DNA from: Polynucleobacter sinensis
Lineage (GTDB): Bacteria > Pseudomonadota > Gammaproteobacteria > Burkholderiales > Burkholderiaceae
NCBI RefSeq assembly: GCF_001595985.1
Contig: NZ_LOJJ01000008.1
Location: forward strand, 1 to 64,000
Length of the DNA stretch: 64,000 nucleotides
Direction of reading: 5' to 3'
Shown here piece by piece: positions 22,566-30,726 of the stretch (the first letter of the stretch is position 1; each line of letters starts with the position of its first letter). The position numbers and the translations under genes were made by a program. Below the pieces are notes generated by a model, which had not been told where the DNA came from, did not search any database, and saw only the letters and a program-made list of their open reading frames with translations.

Positions 22566-22877
22566 ATGCCAAATGAAAATCTTATTCAGATCCAACGGGA
22601 TCTTCAGCAACTAATGGAAAACGTACATCGCTTGATTGATGATTCAATTGGCGATGGTGCTAGCCAGGCAAAGAAAATTAGTAAAGAAGGAGCTGCTATG
22701 TTCGAAAATGTATTGGAGAAGTGCGCTTCAATCAAGGATGAGTGTATGGATTCCGGCAGAAATATGCTGTGCAAGGCTGAAAATTGTGTTCAGCATAAAC
22801 CTATATTATCTTTGGGTTTAGCTGCGCTAGTAGGTGGAATCATTGTTGCGGTGATATCTCGCCGTAGTCACCAATAG
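22566..22877 (+). CDS. DUF883 family membrane-anchored protein (ElaB/YqjD-like)
   Basis: ATG 22566 is preferred over 22533 because family members begin near LIQIQRDLQQLMENVHRLIDD. 103 residues: a helical soluble part, then a C-terminal membrane segment (PILSLGLAALVGGIIVAVISRR) ending in basic residues. ElaB/YqjD proteins are inner-membrane anchored and can associate with ribosomes in stationary phase. Three Cys in the linker (EKCASIKDEC, MLCKAENC) are unusual. It lies downstream of the FNR-like promoter at 22290 and the tRNA-like element. Confidence 0.8.
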   Translation: MPNENLIQIQRDLQQLMENVHRLIDDSIGDGASQAKKISKEGAAMFENVLEKCASIKDECMDSGRNMLCKAENCVQHKPILSLGLAALVGGIIVAVISRRSHQ

Positions 22878-23331
22878 AATGACTGATAGTGCGGTTTTTG
22901 GTATGGTGGTTGTAAATAAATACTCTTTATCAATTTATCTTCTAACTAATGTGAGTCGGTGCCATTACCTTATACCGTCACGGGCTACAGCGTATAGTCT
23001 AGAGGACGACTTTTATTACCCTTCCATTTAAACTTGCCCTAGAGGGTGGGAGGTGGGGGTAACTTCCTAGCTCATATGCCTATAGAGCAAAATCTAATCT
23101 TCTTACATAATTGGGGCTTATGTAGATTCCCTGATATTCCCTGTTCCTAAGCCTGCAAAAATCAAGCACGAGCTTTCAGGGCTTCGGTTTATCTGTATAT
23201 TTGAGGCACATTTGTCCAGGAATTAGCAAAATACCCTGTAAATTTCCCTGAAAGCAGGGTGGGATGCTGAGACAATATGGGCGGTGACTACGCCCACCGC
23301 CAGTTTTTTGATAGAGAGGGAGCCGCTTGGT
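22878..23331. other. Non-coding region at the right edge of the island
   Basis: No convincing ORF on either strand over about 450 bases. The stretch holds spaced copies of TTCCCTG (23127, 23137, 23244) and a TACCCTG (23232), and ends in a terminator hairpin. Such clustered CCCTG motifs resemble sequence I have seen beside tRNA-targeting integrases, so it may be a relic of an insertion site; a small RNA ending at the terminator is the alternative. Confidence 0.4.
23280..23309 (+). terminator. Rho-independent terminator with no obvious upstream gene
   Basis: GGCGGTG (23280-23286) pairs with CACCGCC (23295-23301), followed by six T (23304-23309). A competing pair TGGGCG/CGCCCA exists. It faces rightward, though the nearest rightward gene ends about 400 bases earlier. 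Confidence 0.6.
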
Positions 23332-23967
23332 TTACTCAATTAAGGTGATAAAGCTCTCTTTGGGTCGCCTTACTTTTTTCAGGTTTACAAGCCAGTCTTC
23401 GTCGGCTTTTCGATAGCCTAATGGCAGTATCACAACACTTCTTAAGCCTTTTTTCCTCAACTGCAATATCTCATCTAGCGCATCAGGATCAAAGCCTTCC
23501 ATAGGGGTGCAATCGACTTGTTCATAGGCTGCGGCAATAAGAGCAGTCCCTAGTCCAATATAGGCTTGTTTGGCAGCATGCGTGAAGTTGAGTTCGGGGC
23601 CTCTAACTGGGTAGGTGCTCAACAATTTTTGACGGTAAATATCGCCAGCCTCGCTCTTAAAGTTGCGCATACTCTCAGTCATGTCAAACGCCTGGTTAAT
23701 GCGCTCGGTAGTGTAGTTATCCCAAGCTGCAAAGACTAGTAAATGAGAGGATTCTGTAATTTGAGATTGCCCCCAGGCGATAGCCTTAATCTTTTCACGA
23801 ATCGCTTGATTGGTTACAACGAGGATTTCATAGGGTTGAAGTCCGCTAGAGCTTGCTGTCAGCCGAATGGCTTCTAGAATCTGATCGACCTTTTCTTGAG
23901 GTACTTTTTTGGTGGCATCCATTTTTTTAGTTGCGTAGCGCCACTGCAATTTATCGATCAGACTCAT
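23332..23967 (-). CDS. NAD(P)H-dependent nitroreductase (NfsB-like)
   Basis: 211 residues. LIDKLQWRYATKKMDATKKVP at the N-terminus and LTASSSGLQPYEILVVTNQAIREK are typical of NfsB-type oxidoreductases, followed by HAAKQAYIGLGTALIAAAYEQVDCTPMEGFD and LRSVVILPLGYRKADEDWL. The enzyme uses FMN to reduce nitroaromatics or quinones. It lies just outside the FNR island, has no FNR box and has ordinary codon use, so I treat it as core genome. Confidence 0.88.
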   Translation of the reverse strand: MSLIDKLQWRYATKKMDATKKVPQEKVDQILEAIRLTASSSGLQPYEILVVTNQAIREKIKAIAWGQSQITESSHLLVFAAWDNYTTERINQAFDMTESMRNFKSEAGDIYRQKLLSTYPVRGPELNFTHAAKQAYIGLGTALIAAAYEQVDCTPMEGFDPDALDEILQLRKKGLRSVVILPLGYRKADEDWLVNLKKVRRPKESFITLIE

Positions 23968-24021
23968 TTATTTTTCCTTTGGATTAATTTGAAGAGGGGG
24001 TGTTGTGACTTTAGCTATGCG

Positions 24022-24699
24022 TCAATGAAAGACGATTAAACCTGAAACCATATTGATCATCATGGCGAGCAATGTGGCGTTAAAAATGAACGCCGTCATA
24101 CCTTGAACCATGACTAAGTAACGCATTCTAGAGCTAGCAAGATTAACATCGGCCGTTTGGCAAGTCATGCCAATCACCATGGAGAAGTAAAGAAAATCTA
24201 CGTAAGTTGGCTGTAATTTAGCCAAAAAGACTAATGGAGCCTCTTTGGTCTTTGCAAACTCTTGGTAGTAAGCAAAAGCGTAGTGTAGTGAGAAGGCTGT
24301 ATGAATTAATAGCCAAGACGTGGCATAAGTTACTAGTGCAAGTCCGATGCGCAAATTTGCATCAGTCGGTGGCGCATCATTTGCGTTGACAAGAATCATC
24401 GCAATCGCAGCAAGGCTAACAATAGCTGCAAGTACCGTAATAAGCAGAATGATGGCTGCCCCGTCATCTTCTTTTTTAGCCAGTCCGATGATGTGCTCTT
24501 TGCTAGAGAAGTACATCATGAAATAAGTTAAAAATAGGTAAAGCCCGCCTGCAATAATCCATGAAATTGCCAACCGAATAACAAGAGGGGCCTCCGCAGA
24601 CAGCAGAAAGAATCCAGTAAAGCCAGCAATAGAAATAATGCTAAGACGTAGAGTGGCGCTAATGTGATGCCAGTGCTGCGTCCAGTGGATGGGTTTCAT
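24022..24699 (-). CDS. DUF1345 membrane protein
   Basis: 225 residues with four to five hydrophobic helices, ending near ATLLAMMINMVSGLIVF. The segment HTAFSLHYAFAYYQE, then FLYFSMVIGMTCQTADVNLASSRMRYLVMVQGMTAFIFN, is the characteristic DUF1345 core. The function is unknown. It lies between the nitroreductase gene and the iron-transport ATPase gene on the same strand. Confidence 0.85.
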   Translation of the reverse strand: MKPIHWTQHWHHISATLRLSIISIAGFTGFFLLSAEAPLVIRLAISWIIAGGLYLFLTYFMMYFSSKEHIIGLAKKEDDGAAIILLITVLAAIVSLAAIAMILVNANDAPPTDANLRIGLALVTYATSWLLIHTAFSLHYAFAYYQEFAKTKEAPLVFLAKLQPTYVDFLYFSMVIGMTCQTADVNLASSRMRYLVMVQGMTAFIFNATLLAMMINMVSGLIVFH

Positions 24700-24738
24700 G
24701 GATATCAGTATGCCCCGAAAGATTGATTCAGGAAATAT

Positions 24739-25821
24739 TTAAGCGTTAAATGTCACAACGTGATCGGCAACTAAATGGATGCCAATTTTTTCGCCAATCG
24801 CGTGATCATGGTGACTTGGAACAAAAGCAAAGATTTCAATGCCCGAAGCAAGTCTTAGTGTGTAAAGAAAATCTGCACCTCTAAAGGTTTTGCGTACCAC
24901 CTCAGCTTGCATCGGGCTATTGTCATCATGTTGAATATCGTCAGCTCGCAAAAGTACATCTACTTCTTGTCCCACTTTTTGACCTATCTCTGCTCCATGA
25001 TGGTGGTCTAGCTCCAATTCTCCAAGCTCAATCTTGACCTTGTTTCCGGGTTGAACGATGCCCTTAATAAAGATGCCACGACCAATAAAGTCAGCGACAT
25101 AACGATTGGCTGGCTTGTGATAAAGCTCGTATGGCACATCCCATTGGACTACTTTGCCTTCGGTCATGACACCGATTTTGTCGGCGATCGCAAAGGCTTC
25201 ATATTGATCATGGGTAACAAGTAGGGCGGTGATATTGTTTGCCTTGAGAATTTCCCGCATATCGCTTGCAAGGCGCTCCCTGAGTTCGATATCAAGACTG
25301 GAGAAAGGCTCATCAAGCAAAATTAAGTCGGGCTCTGGTGCCATTGCTCTGGCAAGCGCAACCCGTTGCTGTTGGCCGCCGCTCAGTTCGTGAGGGTAGG
25401 AATCGGCCTTATCAGCAAGAGACACTCGTTTGAGCCACTCCATTGCTAAGCTGGTTCTTTGTTGGCTTGGTAGGTGTTGCAAGCCAAAGGCAATATTTTC
25501 TAAAACATTGAGATGTGGAAAGAGGGCGAAGTCCTGAAAAACCATTCCAACCCTTCTTTGATTAGGGGGAATGTGAACGGTTTCTGAGCTGACTAAGTTG
25601 TCCCGCAGATAAATTTTTCCAGACTTGATGGGCTCAAAGCCACAAATCGCTCTGAGGACCGTCGATTTTCCACATCCAGATGACCCCAGTAAGCAACCAA
25701 TCTCACCTTGCTCTAGGATCAAATTGAGGCCTTTAACTGCCGTAACGCGACCAAGCCCATCTCGACTTGGGTAGTCGATTTCTAGATTGTGAATTGAAAG
25801 CAGAGTGTTGGCGGAGTTCAT
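24739..25821 (-). CDS. fbpC: Iron(III) ABC transporter ATP-binding protein, FbpC-like
   Basis: 360 residues. Walker A LLGSSGCGKSTVLRAICGF, signature ELSGGQQQRVALARAMAPEP, Walker B LILLDEPFSSLD and switch LLVTHDQYEAF. The C-terminal TOBE-type regulatory region (GELELDHHHGAEIGQKVGQEVDVLLRADDIQ) is typical of FbpC/PotA ATPases. It would energise the permease transcribed divergently at 25890. The His-rich DHHHG is a local curiosity. No Fur box is obvious in the shared 68-bp gap. Confidence 0.85.
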   Translation of the reverse strand: MNSANTLLSIHNLEIDYPSRDGLGRVTAVKGLNLILEQGEIGCLLGSSGCGKSTVLRAICGFEPIKSGKIYLRDNLVSSETVHIPPNQRRVGMVFQDFALFPHLNVLENIAFGLQHLPSQQRTSLAMEWLKRVSLADKADSYPHELSGGQQQRVALARAMAPEPDLILLDEPFSSLDIELRERLASDMREILKANNITALLVTHDQYEAFAIADKIGVMTEGKVVQWDVPYELYHKPANRYVADFIGRGIFIKGIVQPGNKVKIELGELELDHHHGAEIGQKVGQEVDVLLRADDIQHDDNSPMQAEVVRKTFRGADFLYTLRLASGIEIFAFVPSHHDHAIGEKIGIHLVADHVVTFNA

Positions 25822-25889
25822 CCCTATAATTTTCTTATCTTTACTAATGGTTTAATGCATAACCAGAGTCTAAACGGATTACTGATTTA

Positions 25890-27455
25890 ATGAATCGTAT
25901 TGTGGTGCCACTTGCCCTGCTGTTATTTTTGCCGCTTTTTGGCTTGGCGGCGCCATTCCTATTTTCGGACTTCGGTGCAGGCGGTGTCGCGGCAACGGGC
26001 ACCTTAGCCCATCTATGGAACTTTGTATTGGGAGCTTATATCGCATCAACCTTATGGTTGATTGCGGGCGTGGGTATTGGCGTATTTATTCTGGGGGTTG
26101 GTAACGCCTGGATTGTTGCTACTTATGATTTCCCGGGGAAAAGGATCTTTGAGTGGGCCTTGATTCTGCCGTTGGCGGTGCCAACTTATGTCATGGCTTA
26201 TCTTTTTGTAGATCTTTTACAGTTCTCCGGCCCTATTCAAACTATCCTCCGCTCTTTGTTGGGTGTGGATTCGCTATGGTTCTTTCCCGATCCCAGATCT
26301 CTGAGCGGGGCAATTTGGTCATTCTCCTTCTGCCTTTTTCCATATGTCTATCTCATTACGCGCACTGCTTTTTTAGAGCGTAGTGGTCGCCTTATCGAGG
26401 TTTCTGAAACCCTTGGCTACAGCCCCTGGCAAGGCTTTGTCAAACTGGTATTGCCTATGGCAAGACCAGCTATTTTTGCGGGCATGGCCTTGGCTTTAAT
26501 GGAGGTGCTCGCGGATTTTGGCGCAGTGTCGTATTTTGGGGTGCAAACCTTTGCCACCGGAATCTTTAAGGCCTGGCTGTCTTTTGGTGACCGCTTAGCT
26601 GCTGTGCAACTGGCCTTGGGCTTGCTTGGCTTTGTGTTGCTGATTTTCTTTGTTGAGCAAAGTAGTCGCTCGCAATTGCGTTATGCATCATCCTCGCAAG
26701 GTAGGCCAATGACTAAAGCCTTACGTGGAAGGTCTGCAGTCTTCGCTTTTTCATTCTGCGGCCTTACCTTACTGTTTGGTTTTTTGTTGCCCGCATTTGC
26801 GCTAATGCAATTACTGTACAAGCAGGGCCTGAGTATTGATATTCGTTATCTTGATTGGTTGAGAAATTCACTTTCTGTGTCCTTGATTACGGCTTTGCTC
26901 TCAGTCGTGCTGGCAATATTTTTTGCCTATGCGGTACGACTAAATTCCCGTTTAGCTTGGGTTAATCGTCTCTTAGGTTTTGGCTACGCTTTACCAGGCG
27001 CGGTTCTCGCTATTGGTGTCTTATCGTTTTTAGAAATCTTTCACCTTGCTTGGTGGATTTCTGCCGGCTTAGTAGTATTGGTATACGCCTACTTAGTACG
27101 CTTTTTATCTTCAAGTTTGCAAAGTGTTGAAGCAGGTCTTTCACGTATTACGCCATCTATGGATGGGTCCGCTGCATTGTTAGGTTTGTCTAGAGTGCAA
27201 ATACTCAAGAGGGTACATGTGCCTTTATTAAAACGAAGTCTGATGACGGCAGGCTTATTTGTTTTTGTGGATGTGATGAAAGAATTGCCAGCCACCTTGC
27301 TATTGCGCCCATTTAATTTTGATACCTTGGCGGTAGCGACCTATCAATTGGCTGCCGACGAACGTTTAGCAGAGCTAGCATTACCTTCCTTAACCATTGT
27401 TTTGGCAGGGCTTTTCCCCGTCCTACTGCTTTCTAGGGTCATATCGAAGGGCTAG
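25890..27455 (+). CDS. fbpB: Iron(III) ABC transporter permease, FbpB-like (fused two-domain)
   Basis: 521 residues with about 12 hydrophobic segments in two homologous halves, as in FbpB/ThiP permeases. Each half carries the loop that contacts the ATPase (EVSETLGYSPWQGFVKLVLPMARPAIFAG near residue 170 and MDGSAALLGLSRVQILKRVHVPLLKRS near 425). It passes Fe3+ from the periplasmic protein to the cytoplasm. 75 bp upstream of fbpA, with a Fur-like box in between. Confidence 0.87.
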   Translation: MNRIVVPLALLLFLPLFGLAAPFLFSDFGAGGVAATGTLAHLWNFVLGAYIASTLWLIAGVGIGVFILGVGNAWIVATYDFPGKRIFEWALILPLAVPTYVMAYLFVDLLQFSGPIQTILRSLLGVDSLWFFPDPRSLSGAIWSFSFCLFPYVYLITRTAFLERSGRLIEVSETLGYSPWQGFVKLVLPMARPAIFAGMALALMEVLADFGAVSYFGVQTFATGIFKAWLSFGDRLAAVQLALGLLGFVLLIFFVEQSSRSQLRYASSSQGRPMTKALRGRSAVFAFSFCGLTLLFGFLLPAFALMQLLYKQGLSIDIRYLDWLRNSLSVSLITALLSVVLAIFFAYAVRLNSRLAWVNRLLGFGYALPGAVLAIGVLSFLEIFHLAWWISAGLVVLVYAYLVRFLSSSLQSVEAGLSRITPSMDGSAALLGLSRVQILKRVHVPLLKRSLMTAGLFVFVDVMKELPATLLLRPFNFDTLAVATYQLAADERLAELALPSLTIVLAGLFPVLLLSRVISKG

Positions 27456-27466
27456 ACAACTTTATT

Positions 27467-27487
27467 AATTGATAATCATTCGTATTT
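27467..27487 (+). promoter_or_regulatory. Fur-like box upstream of fbpA
   Basis: TTGATAATCATTCGTATTTG resembles the Fur consensus GATAATGATAATCATTATC over its left two thirds. It sits 45-65 bp before the fbpA start, so iron repression is likely. Confidence 0.55.
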
Positions 27488-27530
27488 GTGATAAATTGAA
27501 CTTCATCGCAATTTCTTCATCAATACGTCA

Positions 27531-28589
27531 ATGAATAATCAACACCTTCCTAAAGTTTTGGGCTTTTCTGTGGCGCTTGTATCTTGTTGGATGATTGGCA
27601 CTGCTCAGGCTCAATCAGGAGGCAAGGAGCTGAATTTGTATTCCGCTCGGCATTACCAGACTGACGAAGCGCTCTACAGTGATTTCACCAAAAAGACCGG
27701 AATCAAAATTAATCGGATTGAGGCAGACGACAATGCCTTAGCTGAAAGATTAAAAAGTGAAGGCGCCAATAGTCCAGCGGATGTGATTTTGATGGTGGAT
27801 GCTGCAAGGTTGTGGCGTGCTCAAATTGATGGGTTCTTTAAGCCGATTCAATCTGCATATTTGGAGAAAAGAATCCCGGCGAATTTGCGATCAAAGCCTG
27901 ATCCCGAGGGGTCAACCTGGTTTGGTTTTTCTACTAGAGCGCGCTTGGTCGTTTACAACAAGGCTAAAGTCAATCCACTAGATGTCGATACCTATGAGAA
28001 GTTGGCTGAGCCAATGAATAAAGGTAAGGTATGTACGCGATCAGGCGCGCACCCTTATATGCTCTCTTTAATTGGCGCCATGATTGAACGCCGTGGAGAG
28101 TCTGCCACTGAGGAGTGGGCAAGGGGTATGGTGGCAAATATGGCGCGCCCACCAAGAGGGGGTGATACTGATCAAATCAAAGCGGTGGCTTCTGGAGAGT
28201 GCGGAGTGGCCCTTACAAATTCATATTATCTAGTGAGGTTATTACGTTCTACCAAGCCTGAAGATCAAGAGATTGCCTCAAAGATTGGATTTGTTTGGCC
28301 CAATCAAAAAACCAGTGGCACACACATCAATATTGCTGGCGGTGGTGTAGCAAAAAATGCACCTCATCCACAAGCGGCGATCCAATTCTTGGAATACTTG
28401 GCAAGTGACTCTGCTCAGGAGTATTTTGCGAACGGTAATAATGAGTGGCCGGCGGTGAAATCCGTCAAGATTGAAAATCCAGGTCTAAAGATGCTGGGAT
28501 CATTTAAGGCGGAAAACATTTCAATTGCAGCCATAGGCAAGAATCAAATTGCTGCTCAGCGATTGCTTGATCGTGTGGGTTATAAATAA
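27531..28589 (+). CDS. fbpA: Periplasmic iron(III)-binding protein, FbpA-like
   Basis: 352 residues. Signal peptide ending GTAQAQS, then KELNLYSARHYQTDEALYSDFTKKTGIKINRIEADDNAL, typical of class IV iron-binding receptors. Downstream are DVILMVDAARLWRAQIDGFFKPI and the paired Tyr motif ALTNSYYLVRLL, where family members ligand Fe3+. It would deliver iron to the FbpB/FbpC importer encoded next to it. Confidence 0.9.
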   Translation: MNNQHLPKVLGFSVALVSCWMIGTAQAQSGGKELNLYSARHYQTDEALYSDFTKKTGIKINRIEADDNALAERLKSEGANSPADVILMVDAARLWRAQIDGFFKPIQSAYLEKRIPANLRSKPDPEGSTWFGFSTRARLVVYNKAKVNPLDVDTYEKLAEPMNKGKVCTRSGAHPYMLSLIGAMIERRGESATEEWARGMVANMARPPRGGDTDQIKAVASGECGVALTNSYYLVRLLRSTKPEDQEIASKIGFVWPNQKTSGTHINIAGGGVAKNAPHPQAAIQFLEYLASDSAQEYFANGNNEWPAVKSVKIENPGLKMLGSFKAENISIAAIGKNQIAAQRLLDRVGYK

Positions 28590-28608
28590 AATTCGATAGA
28601 ATGAGCCC

Positions 28609-28914
28609 ATGCTTATTCATCACACTCACATCAGCGCTTTAGCTATTCGAATTATTCAATGCACTTTAATGCTATCTGCTGGAGCATTGCTTGTGGCATG
28701 CTCTACGCCAACTAGTGAGTTTGGTGTTTATCGACAGTCAGATGGTACGGTTGGTGTGCATGCGCCGAAGTCCGCGAAGGATACTGAGGCTCAGGCAGCT
28801 GCCGCAGAGGAGTGTAAAAAAATAGGAAAGCGTAGCGCCACTATTGTTGAAACTCGTAAAACAGTGAACGATCGCTTTCCTATGACCTACATTTTTGTGT
28901 GTAACACCTATTAA
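28609..28914 (+). CDS. Small putative lipoprotein
   Basis: 101 residues. The N-terminal hydrophobic segment ends LLVACSTP, a good lipobox with Cys31. The mature part (GVYRQSDGTVGVHAPKSAKDTEAQAAAAEECKKIGKRSATIVETRK...VCNTY) has two further Cys, near residues 69 and 98, that may pair. No domain is recognised with confidence. It lies 19 bp after fbpA and may be co-transcribed. Confidence 0.65.
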   Translation: MLIHHTHISALAIRIIQCTLMLSAGALLVACSTPTSEFGVYRQSDGTVGVHAPKSAKDTEAQAAAAEECKKIGKRSATIVETRKTVNDRFPMTYIFVCNTY

Positions 28915-28925
28915 TTTAAGTCTGC

Positions 28926-29801
28926 TTAGCTAAGCAACCATTTCTTAATAGATTTATTAACACACATTGCATCTAAGGCTAATCCAAAGAACTCTGAGCC
29001 ATTAGTAATCATGCTTTCAATGGCCTCAACCTTGCCGGATTTGATGCCGCGTAAATAGGTAGCGGCACGGTAGCGAAGGAAGTGCTCATTCTTGCCATCT
29101 TCATTATCGGTAGAGCAGATTTCTAGGCTGCCATAGCGAGTTTCTGGGTTGATATTGAGAATGGAGAGGCCCAAGGCACCAACTAATTTTTCGGGAACTG
29201 GAATTGGCACATAGGAATACAGAGAGACTAATTGCTCTTCTTCGTCCACTTCAATAATGTGGTCAACATCAAAAACATCCTTTTCAGTCAACTCCGTTTC
29301 GCCGGAATCGCCACCACCAAAGGTAGACTCAAACTGTAGCATCGCTGTATTGCTATCTTTGGAAATCTCGATCATGTCAGGGTAGCCTAGCAAGCCTTTC
29401 CACCAGTACATCAAGGAGAAGGTGCAGGGTTTGACTTCCACTAAACCCTTTTCGGTTGATTTTGCAAAATACAGGCCGTAGAACTCATCATCTTCTTCGA
29501 GCCCATACTGATCAACTTTGAGTTTCTTTGGGGCAGATGCCTTAGGGGATTTTTTAGCAGCTTTCTTCGGAGTGGGTTTTTTAGCTGCCGGCTTTTTTGC
29601 CACAACTTTTTTCGCCAACTTCTGATTTGCTGGTTTCTTGGCGGCTACTTTTTTGGCTGCCACCTTTTTCACTACCTTCTTAACAGCCTTCTTAGTTGCT
29701 ACTTTTTTAACAACAACTTTCTTGGCTGCTTTTTTAGCGGGGGCTTTTTTTACCACCTTGGTAGCTACTTTCTTTTTTACTGGAGACTTCTTTGTAGCCA
29801 T
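28926..29801 (-). CDS. Histone-H1-like Lys/Ala tail fused to a YbjN-like domain
   Basis: 291 residues. Residues 1 to about 95 are a repetitive basic tail (KKVAAKK, KKPAAKK, KKAVKKVVKK units), like bacterial H1-like DNA-binding proteins. Residues about 100-291 form an acidic globular region (DEFYGLYFAKS..., VDHIIEVDEEEQLVSLYSYVPIPVPEK, LGLSILNINPETRYGSLEICSTDNEDGKNEHFLRYRA) resembling YbjN-like sensory or chaperone-like proteins. The fusion suggests a nucleoid-associated adaptor (inference). No second start would separate the parts. Confidence 0.72.
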   Translation of the reverse strand: MATKKSPVKKKVATKVVKKAPAKKAAKKVVVKKVATKKAVKKVVKKVAAKKVAAKKPANQKLAKKVVAKKPAAKKPTPKKAAKKSPKASAPKKLKVDQYGLEEDDEFYGLYFAKSTEKGLVEVKPCTFSLMYWWKGLLGYPDMIEISKDSNTAMLQFESTFGGGDSGETELTEKDVFDVDHIIEVDEEEQLVSLYSYVPIPVPEKLVGALGLSILNINPETRYGSLEICSTDNEDGKNEHFLRYRAATYLRGIKSGKVEAIESMITNGSEFFGLALDAMCVNKSIKKWLLS

Positions 29802-30032
29802 GGTCTATTACCCTTCTTTTGGTAGTTATTGTGCTGATTGCACAAGTGAATATTACTTCAATTTAGATCTACTTTTGCTGCTTTCTTATATGGGGATTTA
29901 CCTTCCAATATCAAGACCCTCAATATCAGTGCATTATATTTTTTTATAAAGCATCTAAGATGCTTGAAATTAGGCCCCATATTGATACACTGAAACTGTG
30001 TAGTTACCTTAACCTCAACCTGAAGAGAATCT

Positions 30033-30254
30033 ATGTTCCCTGAATATCGCGAGTTAATTACCAAGCTAAAAACATCGGATCGTCACTTTTCCCACTTGTT
30101 TGATAAGCACAATAATTTAGATCAGAAAATCCAACGTATGGAGGCTCACTCTGAGCCAAGCACCCCGGAAGAAATCGAAGTTTTGAAAAAAGAAAAGTTG
30201 CTACTAAAAGATCAGATTTACGCCGTTCTCAAAAAGGCGAGCGTTCAGAGTTAA
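30033..30254 (+). CDS. YdcH/DUF465 family small coiled-coil protein
   Basis: 73 residues. FPEYRELITKLKTSDRHFSHLFDKHNNLDQKIQRME and LKKEKLLLKDQIYAVLKK match the DUF465 pattern (YdcH in E. coli), a short helical hairpin of unknown role. GAAGAGA precedes the ATG. A perfect inverted repeat follows the gene. Confidence 0.85.
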   Translation: MFPEYRELITKLKTSDRHFSHLFDKHNNLDQKIQRMEAHSEPSTPEEIEVLKKEKLLLKDQIYAVLKKASVQS

Positions 30255-30262
30255 AGTTTGCG

Positions 30263-30291
30263 ACTATTGGACTCTCACAGAGTCCAATAGT
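30263..30291. terminator. Hairpin between convergent ydcH-like and phnA-like genes
   Basis: ACTATTGGACTCT (30263-30275), a 3-base loop, AGAGTCCAATAGT (30279-30291): 13 perfect pairs. No long T run follows, so strength is uncertain. Confidence 0.55.
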
Positions 30292-30303
30292 TCTGATCCC
30301 TAA

Positions 30304-30657
30304 TTATGCTTTTTTCAAAAAACAGGCTTTGAGCAGCATATTGCCTGCTTCAGTTTTGCAGTCTACCTCGTGATCACCTGACACAAGCCGAATCCCCTTA
30401 ATCTTAGTGCCCACCTTCAATGTAGTCGAGGAGCCTTTTACCTTAAGATCCTTGATGAGGGTAACGGTATCTCCGTCGGCCAGTAAATTACCATTGGCAT
30501 CCTTGACGATTAAACCGCCGTCATCTTCCTCGGCGATTGTGGCCATTGGCCATTCATGACCGCATTGCGCACAAACAAAGTTTTCACCATCTGGGTAGGT
30601 CATGTCTTCCTGGCAGGCTGGACATTTGGGTAGATTGTTTGCGGAGTTCATGGTCAT
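30304..30657 (-). CDS. PhnA/YjdM family zinc-ribbon protein
   Basis: 117 residues. Two Cys pairs, CPACQED and CAQCGHEWP, near residues 12 and 32 form a zinc ribbon; [45 protein letters not shown] is the conserved PhnA core. Despite its old name it does not need to act in phosphonate use. The start could be ATG 30657 or 30651. Confidence 0.88.
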   Translation of the reverse strand: MTMNSANNLPKCPACQEDMTYPDGENFVCAQCGHEWPMATIAEEDDGGLIVKDANGNLLADGDTVTLIKDLKVKGSSTTLKVGTKIKGIRLVSGDHEVDCKTEAGNMLLKACFLKKA

Positions 30658-30726
30658 TAACCGATAGAAGTGATGTGGGATTTGATTTTAATCTAGGGGG
30701 CTCATAGTCATTTAGAATCAAAGGCA

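Noticed and set aside
28926-29801. Tandem DNA repeat or CRISPR-like array in the H1-like gene and in the alanine-rich gene
   Set aside because: The periodicity comes from Lys/Ala or Ala/Ser codons in an open frame, without conserved repeat and spacer units.
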